This document shows positions 1 to 5,893 of a stretch of DNA of 8,221 nucleotides, piece by piece. The position numbers and the translations under genes are program-made. The DNA comes from Firmicutes bacterium UBA3738 (lineage in GTDB: Bacteria > Bacillota > Clostridia > Peptostreptococcales > Anaerovoracaceae). Location of the stretch: contig DFGY01000014.1 of NCBI GenBank assembly GCA_002372505.1, forward strand, positions 1-8,221, given 5' to 3'. Positions within the stretch are counted from its first letter, which is position 1, and each line of letters opens with the position of its first letter. The notes below the pieces were generated by a model. That model was not told the DNA's origin, searched no databases, and saw only the letters and a list, made by a program, of their open reading frames with translations.

Positions 1-176
1 AGACATTTTCCTTTTTGCTTGACATCTTTTTTCCTGCTTGTATTTTTTGTTTCGTAATATTTATATCATTTTTCTTCACATTATCAGTCCATTTATGTAG
101 AATATATTTGATGATACTGCCCGTCAGGCAAATTCATCTCCCCCTTATAGAAGAGGGAGTATTCTTTGTAGGTTCT
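1..176. other. AT-rich region without a supportable gene
   Basis: This is T-rich on the plus strand. A hairpin at 138-159 has 9-base arms (138-146 and 151-159), one mismatch and an ATAG loop. It lies just past the last stop of the fic remnant on the minus strand, so it could be a transcript-end hairpin, but no T-run follows it. A TTGACA at 19-24 with TATTTT at 41-46 (16-bp spacer) resembles a plus-strand promoter, but nothing convincing lies downstream. A minus-strand frame stays open from about 133 to the window edge with no start codon; I do not call it a gene. Confidence 0.4.
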
Positions 177-828
177 TTAGATAAAATCAAGAAACTCTTC
201 CTCATTCCCAACACCCTGAGATTCAGACAAACTCTTTATATAATCTATTCGGCATTCTTCCATTTCCATCAACCCATGGGTGGATAGTTGCCAGATTGTA
301 ATGAGCCATGAAGCTTAACTGATATATTTTAGTCGCATCACTTTTTGCCAGATTCTTTCTTTCCGAGTTTAGCCATTCACAGAACTCCTCAAGTTTTGAG
401 GAGACTTTCTGCCATGCCATATAACTTTTCCCGCCTCTACCGGCTGTAACGTTAATACGCCTAAGTTCACCATTTGCACTGCTAAAATCACCGGAAATAG
501 TCTTATACTCGCTTCCGGTGTTTTTCATGACTAGCGCTGAAAGCGCGCATAGCATTTCCACGCTATACTCCTGCTGCTCTCCGGCATACTCAAAACCCTG
601 CTCGTACGCATTTTTAAGATCCAGATTCATGAATTGCTCTTCAATGGGCTTGTTCGGACTGATTCCCTCATCAAACAGCAATTGGTTCTCAATCTCAGTC
701 ACGGTGGAACCTTCGACTGCAGTAGAGTGTGTGATAATTGAATAGAGATACAGCTTATCATAATCGATTTGATCCTGTATTCCCTGTTCTCTGTATTCTT
801 TTATCAGGTTTTCTAATTTGCTCATCAT
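177..828 (-). pseudogene. Fic-family protein (putative AMPylase), internally deleted and frameshifted
   Basis: Fic proteins transfer AMP or related groups from nucleotides to hydroxyl side chains of target proteins. I place the start at the ATG at 826-828, giving an N-terminus beginning MMSKLENL, because the sequence just upstream is repeat DNA. The N-terminal helix carries S-T-A-V-E-G (residues 35-40; 709-726), which fits the class II inhibitory motif (S/T)xxxE(G/N). The core motif HPWVDGNGR is at residues 183-191 (256-282). The protein then departs from the family: the usual GRxxR becomes GRMPNR and the frame stops at 223, giving only 201 residues. In the next frame (251-177) the sequence reads ...YIKSLSESQG...EEEFLDFI-stop, which resembles the region about 25-30 residues further on in Fic proteins. 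An internal deletion that is not a multiple of three would explain this. It follows the surface-protein gene on the same strand. Family assignment is firm; pseudogene status is inference and could also reflect an unusual short C-terminus. Confidence 0.7.
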
Positions 829-834
829 GCCATC

Positions 835-863
835 ATTATACTCGATTCCGCATGATTCCTCAA
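835..863 (-). promoter_or_regulatory. Candidate promoter for the fic gene
   Basis: On the minus strand TTGAGG (858-863) is separated by 17 bp from a perfect TATAAT (835-840). The expected start point, about 7 nt past the -10 box, falls at about 828, the A of the proposed ATG. That would make the transcript leaderless. No good Shine-Dalgarno precedes this ATG, which fits. The match may be coincidental, and read-through from the upstream operon is also possible. Confidence 0.35.
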
Positions 864-867
864 CGAT

Positions 868-902
868 GGTGACAGTGGGACGGTGACAAGAGAACCGTCC
901 CC
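868..902. repeat. Collapsed palindromic (REP-like) element
   Basis: Positions 868-881 match 6741-6754 at 13 of 14 bases, and 882-902 match 6791-6811 at 21 of 21. In the intact pair near 6740-6824 these two blocks are separated by 36 bp; here they are directly joined. GGGACGGT (877-884) and ACCGTCCC (894-901) form an 8-bp hairpin. The element sits between the stop of the surface-protein gene and the fic start. Palindromes of this kind in other bacteria are moved by REP-associated transposases; none is visible in this window. Confidence 0.75.
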
Positions 903-923
903 GGGTTTCAGATTTCATTCTAA

Positions 924-3065
924 TCACTTAACTGTAATCTTGATTCGTTTTGATACGCCGTTGTGTGCGAAGACGTATATGTAGCATGTGCCTTTGGCCT
1001 TGGCTTTTATCTTTCCGCTCTTGGATACTGTTGCAATCTTTTTGTTTGATGTCATGTATCGCAGTGTTGCTGCATGGCTCTTTGGCATCAGTTTCTTCTT
1101 CTTGCTTATCTTCTTTACCTTGGCTTTGATCTTGAATGTCTTGCCCTTCGTTAGCGTCACCTTCGTCTTGTTGACTTTTACGCTCTTTGCATTGGTAAAT
1201 TTTTTGGTACCGTTTCCGGTGTAGGCGTGCATGATCGGGCTTTTGCTGACGTAGGTCTTCTTGCCGTTCTTCGTGACGTAGGCTCTGACATAGGCCTTGT
1301 ATGCCGTGCCTTTCTTAAGCCCTGACTTTGTCCACTTGAAGGTTTTATTTCCCTTGATTGTCTTTGCCTTTTTTGTGACGATCTTCTTGTTGCTATGATT
1401 ACAGCGAGCGAAGAAGATGTCGTAGCCGGCTGCACCCCGGATCTTGTTCCAGCTGATGGTGATGCTTTTCTTCTTTGCCACTATCTTTGGGAGAAGCTTT
1501 CCGCTGACCTTGACCGGCGCAGGTGTCGGTTCCGGTGTTGGAGTTGGTGTTGGTTTTGGTTCGGGCTTAGGTTCCGGCGTCGGAGTTTTAGCTTTTTCTA
1601 CTTCCGCCGACAGATTTACCCCGCCGCCCTTAGGAACTACCAGATAGTAATCGCCATTCGAATCTTTTTGAAGCGGCGTCTTTTCTCCCGTGCCGTTATA
1701 CGCAGCTGTAATCTGATAACCTGCGTCAGCCTTCAGTATTACTTTCTCGCCTTCATGTGCCACATCGTAGCCATGGGATTTAGATAGGGCCTTGCCGTTG
1801 GCATCAAGAACTTTGAAATTGCCTCCTGCAGGTTTCTCTGTCCTGATGATGTAGTTGATCTTCTTTTCGAAATCTCTGTCTACGCCGGTAGGAGAAATGC
1901 CTTCAGGAAGCACATTACCTTCGTTTTCCGTATAATACTCCGCGACGTTTCCATTTTCGTTTGTCTTTATTTTCCATGCAGTCAGGTTTACCTTGTTTGT
2001 CGGATCAATATGCCTTGCGTCGTTGTCAGGTAAAAGAAGCTCCGCGTGGTGTTTATAAACCAATATTCCGACCTTATCTGCCTTAATTTCATTCTCGATT
2101 AGAACATCTGTTACTGACGGAACCGAAAAATCAGATTCAATAAAGAAAATACCTCTTTCATCGGAAATGAGATTTCCATGCACACGTACGTCTTGCGTTC
2201 CCGCCGGATCGTCCCCATGATTTTCACTGTGCCATCCCCCAATCCATAGGGCAGTCGATTGCTTCATGTCTGATGACGCTTTTATGTCAGCTTGAATGTC
2301 AGCTCTCAATTTGCCGGATCCGTCATTCACCATTAAACCTGTGCTTATCGGCATAATACCAGGTATACCGGCATCACCTATACTGACTGCTGTTATACCG
2401 CCTTTGCCAACCGTAAAGGTAAGATCTCCGGTTTCATCCTCTGCCGATATAGCGGCCGCTTGCACACCTAGTCCCTCGTCAGAAAGACCTCCTTTAATGA
2501 TAGTGCTGCTTGGTTGGTTCTGTGACACCGCCGTTACACCCATAGCGTAATTATTACCGTTTGCCGAAACATTGCCGTCAACCGTAACGTTCCCGTCTGT
2601 CGTATTGATTCCATGCGCAGCGCCTCCATGACTTAATGTCGTAACGTCGCCTACAACATTGACCTCGGCATAATCTGATTTTTTCTCGGCGGCAGAAAAA
2701 ATACCTACTGCACTATCAGGCGCTGCTACCAAAACATTTCCGGATACATCCACAGATGCGCTGCCTTTCGTATCGGCACGTGCGATGACACCGATTGCGT
2801 TTGGATCCCTAATTTCATTTGTTAATTCGACATTACCGTTAACTTTCGCAGATGCGGTCTGACCATCGCTTCCGTGGGCCTCCACGGCTTTTCCGCGATT
2901 TTCTACTGTTACGTTGCCAACTTCTGCATTGTTACCCGCCATTACCACCACAGGTTCATCGGTATCGTCTGCAGCATAAACCGCCGTTCCCATCATCGGC
3001 ATCATGGTGAATGCCATCGCCAGCGACATCAGTATGGCCAGTACTTTTCTTTTAACTCTTTTCAT
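924..3065 (-). CDS. Secreted beta-solenoid-like surface protein with FN3 and Big2 domains
   Basis: The protein has 713 residues. Residues 1-31 form a signal peptide: basic MKRVKRK, a hydrophobic methionine-rich core, and probable cleavage after AVYA. Residues about 45-340 hold irregular repeats of roughly 25-35 residues with recurring VxVxGNV and AxGIxA patterns, the look of a right-handed beta-solenoid adhesin. Residues about 400-492 form a separate beta-rich domain. Residues 493-518 are a Pro/Glu/Lys linker (TPTPEPKPEPKP...), 520-616 a fibronectin-III-like domain, and 622-713 a lysine-rich Big2-like domain ending KRIKITVK. There is no LPXTG motif, SLH domain or C-terminal membrane helix, so surface retention might depend on the basic C-terminus (inference). 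The start is an ATG with AGGAGG six bases upstream, and it lies 12 nt after the stop of the LRR/ART-like gene, so the two are co-transcribed. Function is unknown; adhesion or matrix binding is plausible. The last ~117 bp are duplicated at 5675-5791. Confidence 0.85.
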   Translation of the reverse strand: MKRVKRKVLAILMSLAMAFTMMPMMGTAVYAADDTDEPVVVMAGNNAEVGNVTVENRGKAVEAHGSDGQTASAKVNGNVELTNEIRDPNAIGVIARADTKGSASVDVSGNVLVAAPDSAVGIFSAAEKKSDYAEVNVVGDVTTLSHGGAAHGINTTDGNVTVDGNVSANGNNYAMGVTAVSQNQPSSTIIKGGLSDEGLGVQAAAISAEDETGDLTFTVGKGGITAVSIGDAGIPGIMPISTGLMVNDGSGKLRADIQADIKASSDMKQSTALWIGGWHSENHGDDPAGTQDVRVHGNLISDERGIFFIESDFSVPSVTDVLIENEIKADKVGILVYKHHAELLLPDNDARHIDPTNKVNLTAWKIKTNENGNVAEYYTENEGNVLPEGISPTGVDRDFEKKINYIIRTEKPAGGNFKVLDANGKALSKSHGYDVAHEGEKVILKADAGYQITAAYNGTGEKTPLQKDSNGDYYLVVPKGGGVNLSAEVEKAKTPTPEPKPEPKPTPTPTPEPTPAPVKVSGKLLPKIVAKKKSITISWNKIRGAAGYDIFFARCNHSNKKIVTKKAKTIKGNKTFKWTKSGLKKGTAYKAYVRAYVTKNGKKTYVSKSPIMHAYTGNGTKKFTNAKSVKVNKTKVTLTKGKTFKIKAKVKKISKKKKLMPKSHAATLRYMTSNKKIATVSKSGKIKAKAKGTCYIYVFAHNGVSKRIKITVK
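1512..1589 (-). repeat. Proline-rich linker repeat (TP/EP/KP)
   Basis: Low-complexity coding DNA for residues 493-518 of the surface protein, built from alternating Thr-Pro, Glu-Pro and Lys-Pro pairs. It separates the exposed N-terminal region from the FN3-Big2 stalk. Such linkers are usually extended and span or protrude from the cell wall; their copy number can vary between strains. Confidence 0.7.
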
Positions 3066-3071
3066 GCATAA

Positions 3072-3077
3072 CCTCCT
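3072..3077 (-). promoter_or_regulatory. Ribosome binding site between the two operon genes
   Basis: AGGAGG starts on the base directly after the TAA stop (3078-3080) of the upstream gene and ends six bases before the ATG at 3063-3065. The 12-nt intergenic gap contains this site and little else, which supports coupled translation of the two secreted proteins. Confidence 0.85.
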
Positions 3078-5390
3078 TTATTTCCCGGTTTTTATACTTT
3101 TAATCCCTGACCACGGGGAGTATATCTTCTTACCATTATCGATCCTGTATGTTCGTATCCGCAGGTAATATTTCTTTCCACGCTTCAGACCGGTAACTTT
3201 CTTCTTTACTGTTTTATATTTCTTGATAGTTACGCTCTTTTTGTTTTTGGTGAACTTTTTATTGGTCGCAAGTTGCAGCTGATAGCCTGCAATGCGTTTG
3301 CCCGATACCTTCGCTGTCTGTTTGTTCCACCTGACCGTCACCGATCCTCTGCCTCTTTTAAGGCTTTTGATCTTCGTTCCTTTAGGTCTTTTGATCTTCG
3401 CTTCTTTAGGTCTTTTGATCTCAATTTTTTGGGGGACATCTTTTGTTTTCGTCGGTGTAACTGCAATTGGGTCCTCTTCTTCCGATGGAGCAACCTCTTC
3501 TTTCACGATTTCCGGTGAGCCCTCCTGTCCTCCCAAAAGCTCTATCTTTATATAGGTCCGGCTCTCGCCTTCTCTTCTGTCGATGATCTCATGGGTATCG
3601 GGATCGATCTCGGTTATGGTTTCCTTGACTATTCCTACATCCAGTATCCTGTGCCTTGCATTCCCATTCAGGAGTATCTCCTCATTGCCCGCACACATGC
3701 CTATCCTCTCGATGGCTATCGAGCCGAGCTCGTTTATGGCCTCTTTTGATGCATATATCATGACCACCGTCTTCGATCCGTAGTCGCCGTCTGAATAATC
3801 GAAGGCGACTCTCATGCTACCCGTGGCACTCATCATGGCCGGCTCTTCATATTCTTTCCCGATGCGGCCGATGATCTGGTCTCGAAGCTCGTCTGTGATC
3901 GCGCCGGAAATTTTCTCATACCTACCTGCAAAAGCGGAAACCCTCTCGGGTGTGATGCCGCTGTACAGCAGCAGATCTTCCGGCATCCGTCCCCGCGACA
4001 ATTCGGCAAACAGTCCGTGATCTATCATCAGATACATCTCAACGTAATCATCCCCGGACATGATTATTGACTGTTCTGTTTTGTAAGCGTCACCGTTAAT
4101 AGCGGATGTCATCTGGCGATAATGATCCGCGCCCATATACATGTATATATACGGAAAGGCTCTGGGATACACAGGGAAATTATCTTTGTTATATTTGTAA
4201 TATTCTTTGATCCATTGATAATACCTGTCATGTATGGAATGATAGCTATTGAATTTGCTCGCGTCGAACATGCCGCCATCTGCCAGGGATTCATAGCTGT
4301 GTGTTTTTAATACCATCGGCTTTGGATCAGTTGAACTGCTGTCCGTGTTTGAAGCGCTGTTTGAGTCGTCTCCTCCCGGCGCCGGATCCAGAGGGGTGTT
4401 TTCGAATACGTATTCCCCGAGGGATGCCGTATCAGGATAATCGCAATTTTCTAATTTCTCGCATCCTGAGAACGCTCTCTTGCCGATGCTCTCGATTGAA
4501 TCCGGGAGCACGATAGCTCTGAGCTTGATGCATTTATAAAAAGCTCTGTCCGGGATCTCGGTCAGGTTATCTCCTTTGAATGTCACGGCGGTCACACCCT
4601 CGCATCCGGCAAAGGCAAATTTGCCTATGCTCTTCAGATCCTCGGGCAAATCCACACTTGTCAGCTTGCCGCAGCACAAGAACGCGCCCCTGCCTATATC
4701 CGTAACGCCGCCAGGCAGCTCGCAGCTTTTCATCTGCATGCATCCGTTGAAGGCTCCTTCGCCTATCGTTACAAGAGAATCCGGAAGCGTCGCAGCGCTC
4801 ATCATGCTGCAGGCTTCGAATGCGTAATCTTCTATGTAGTCGACACCCTCCGAAACGACCACCTTATCGAGCCATACATTCCCGCGGAAGCAACTATCGC
4901 CTATCCTTGTGACATCTACGCCGTCTATATTCGCGGGCGTGGTCGTATCTCCGCGACCGGTAAAGCCGGTAAGCGTCGCTTTTCCGTTTGATTCCTTTCG
5001 ATATGTATATCCATTCAGGATCTTTTCGGAAGGCGAAGGTTCGCCGAGAGTCACATTTCCGCTGTCATCTTTGTAATGGGGTACGACTGCGTAGCTGTAT
5101 GAGTTGCCGGGTTTCAGGCTCTCATCAACATACGATGTGACATTCTTTCCGTGTAAACGCACTATTGCTTTGTTGTTGCGTAAAATGGTGTAGCCGTTTG
5201 CGTCTCCTGTCGCTTCATCCCATTTCAGCACCGCCTTGGGCTGCCCGCTGACTGTCAATTTTAACGATGACACACTTCCCGGACTATCCGCAGCGTAAGC
5301 TGCTTCAAAGCCTGATGCCAAGGCGAACAGGAATATCAGTATCGTAATGACAGTGCATATTCTGTTATCTTTTACAATTCTTATTTGCAC
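3078..5390 (-). CDS. Secreted LRR (BspA-type) protein with divergent ADP-ribosyltransferase-like domain
   Basis: The protein has 770 residues. Residues 1-33 form a signal peptide with probable cleavage after AYA. Residues 38-124 are FN3-like (...AVLKWDEATGDANGYTILR...). Residues about 160-335 contain seven to eight ~23-residue BspA/LRR_5 repeats of the form IGxxAFxxCxxLxxVxLPxxL. Residues about 375-590 resemble the ADP-ribosyltransferase exoenzyme fold: helical YRQMTSAINGDAY, then LPEDLxLYSG-like text (YSG at 476-478), MMSATGS at 519-525 where families usually show an STS motif, and NEEILLNGNARHRILDVG from 569, where families show ExE followed by LL. The second Glu (E571) is kept, but the expected Arg is Ser477, STS reads SAT, and the first Glu of ExE is Asn569. 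A linker with three 8-residue repeats (655-678) leads to a lysine-rich C-terminal FN3 (672-768). The start is GTG with AAGGAAGGAGA seven bases upstream. It is the first gene of the operon. LRR and secretion are clear; the ART fold is inferred from motif order, and activity is uncertain. Confidence 0.8.
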   Translation of the reverse strand: MQIRIVKDNRICTVITILIFLFALASGFEAAYAADSPGSVSSLKLTVSGQPKAVLKWDEATGDANGYTILRNNKAIVRLHGKNVTSYVDESLKPGNSYSYAVVPHYKDDSGNVTLGEPSPSEKILNGYTYRKESNGKATLTGFTGRGDTTTPANIDGVDVTRIGDSCFRGNVWLDKVVVSEGVDYIEDYAFEACSMMSAATLPDSLVTIGEGAFNGCMQMKSCELPGGVTDIGRGAFLCCGKLTSVDLPEDLKSIGKFAFAGCEGVTAVTFKGDNLTEIPDRAFYKCIKLRAIVLPDSIESIGKRAFSGCEKLENCDYPDTASLGEYVFENTPLDPAPGGDDSNSASNTDSSSTDPKPMVLKTHSYESLADGGMFDASKFNSYHSIHDRYYQWIKEYYKYNKDNFPVYPRAFPYIYMYMGADHYRQMTSAINGDAYKTEQSIIMSGDDYVEMYLMIDHGLFAELSRGRMPEDLLLYSGITPERVSAFAGRYEKISGAITDELRDQIIGRIGKEYEEPAMMSATGSMRVAFDYSDGDYGSKTVVMIYASKEAINELGSIAIERIGMCAGNEEILLNGNARHRILDVGIVKETITEIDPDTHEIIDRREGESRTYIKIELLGGQEGSPEIVKEEVAPSEEEDPIAVTPTKTKDVPQKIEIKRPKEAKIKRPKGTKIKSLKRGRGSVTVRWNKQTAKVSGKRIAGYQLQLATNKKFTKNKKSVTIKKYKTVKKKVTGLKRGKKYYLRIRTYRIDNGKKIYSPWSGIKSIKTGK
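3357..3428 (-). repeat. Three 24-bp tandem repeats in the linker
   Basis: Units at 3357-3380, 3381-3404 and 3405-3428 each encode eight residues: KIEIKRPK, EAKIKRPK and GTKIKSLK (residues 655-678). They sit between the ART-like region and the C-terminal FN3. The unit length is a multiple of three, so gain or loss of a copy would keep the frame and alter spacing and charge. Confidence 0.85.
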
Positions 5391-5616
5391 TTAATTATCT
5401 CCTTCCTTATTACCCTTAATCAAACCCCTCATATTGTCAAATGCTTTTTACTCACTAAAAAACGCCGAAAAACAATGCGGCAGATTAGTGTCACATCAAT
5501 CTCCGGCAAACTTTCTGCTCGTCATTGATTATGTACATCCTAACATACAATTTGAAAGAATGATATTAAACTTGCATGAACGTTGTCTAAAACGCACGAA
5601 AGTGTAATTTGACCCT
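5391..5616. other. Leader and upstream region of the secreted-protein operon
   Basis: No gene is visible here. On the minus strand, TTCAAA (5551-5556), a 17-bp spacer and CATAAT (5528-5533) form the best candidate promoter, giving a leader of about 130 nt. A perfect TTGACA at 5435-5440 lacks a good -10 box at normal spacing. A weak GCCG/CGGC stem (5464-5481), followed on the minus strand by G and six T residues, could act as a weak terminator in the leader. The AAGGAAGGAGA ribosome binding site is at 5398-5408. I recognise no known riboswitch. Confidence 0.35.
5398..5408 (-). promoter_or_regulatory. Strong ribosome binding site supporting the GTG start
   Basis: AAGGAAGGAGA ends seven bases before the GTG at 5388-5390. 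This spacing, and the fact that the reading frame then gives a full signal peptide, supports GTG as the true start of the LRR/ART-like protein. Confidence 0.85.
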
Positions 5617-5832
5617 CTATATTCTAATTTCCTTCATCGCCCCGTCCAGAAACCTCACCGTCACAGTACCTCTGACTGTAATCTTGATTCGTTTTGATGC
5701 ACCGTTATGTGCAAATATATATATGTAGCAGGACCCTTTACTCTTAGCGGTAATCTTGCCGCTCTTGGATACTGTTGCTACCTTTTTGTTTTCATGCTCT
5801 GACCCCCTCGTTGCATATTTACTTGAGCCCAT
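5617..5832 (-). pseudogene. Remnant of a Big2 surface-protein C-terminus
   Basis: A 71-codon open frame whose middle part (NKKVATVSKSGKITAKSKG...SKRIKITV) matches the last ~39 residues of the surface protein encoded at 924-3065. DNA positions 5675-5791 align without gaps to 931-1047 in the same orientation, with about 20 mismatches in 117 by hand count. Similarity starts abruptly at the AACAAAAAG sequence. Upstream of it is unrelated MGSSKYATRGSEHE, and there is no signal peptide and no ribosome binding site. At the other end the original stop is gone and the frame runs on as RGTVTVRFLDGAMKEIRI. I read this as the 3' scrap of a deleted or rearranged paralogue, not a functional protein. Confidence 0.75.
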
Positions 5833-5839
5833 CTATAAT
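5811..5839 (+). promoter_or_regulatory. Promoter of the merR-family gene
   Basis: TTGCAT (5811-5816), a 17-bp spacer and a perfect TATAAT (5834-5839). The expected start point is near 5846, about 48 nt before the proposed ATG at 5894. The likely regulator dyad at 5853-5866 lies just downstream of that start point, so bound regulator could repress its own gene. Confidence 0.6.
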
Positions 5840-5842
5840 ATG

Positions 5843-5873
5843 AGTATAAATCGTACCTTATGGTGCAAGTCAA
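5843..5873 (-). promoter_or_regulatory. MerR-type promoter with 19-bp spacer and operator dyad
   Basis: On the minus strand TTGACT (5868-5873) and TATACT (5843-5848) are separated by exactly 19 bp, the over-long spacing typical of promoters activated by MerR-family proteins through DNA untwisting. The spacer contains an imperfect dyad, GCACC-AT/AA-GGTAC, at 5853-5866. It faces away from the adjacent merR-family gene, toward the surface-protein remnant and the secreted-protein operon. The expected start point is near 5836. The first ATG (5830-5832) lies too close to it to have a ribosome binding site. Confidence 0.65.
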
Positions 5874-5893
5874 CACTTTTTTCGAGGAATATG

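Noticed and set aside
1..133. Minus-strand frame open to the window edge (contains ...HKWTDNVKKND...)
   Set aside because: No start codon or ribosome binding site near its beginning, strong AT-driven Lys/Asn bias, and no family recognised. It might be more of the decayed fic region or a neighbouring gene, but cannot be judged from 44 codons.
15..287. Plus-strand hydrophobic open frame of 90 codons
   Set aside because: It has no ribosome binding site, its hydrophobic look comes from T-rich DNA, and its end runs antisense through the Fic active-site coding sequence.
829..927. N-terminal extension of the Fic protein from the GTG at 925-927
   Set aside because: It would start inside the stop of the surface-protein gene and translate a palindromic repeat; Fic similarity begins only after the ATGs at 823-828.
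5435..5440. Perfect TTGACA upstream of the LRR/ART-like gene
   Set aside because: Positions at 15-18 bp spacing downstream read like AAGGGT, not a -10 box, so it is not called as a promoter.
5756..5893. N-terminal extension of the MerR-family protein from an ATG at 5756
   Set aside because: The extra 46 codons run antisense through the Big2 remnant and through the gene's own promoter; the ATG at 5894 has a ribosome binding site.
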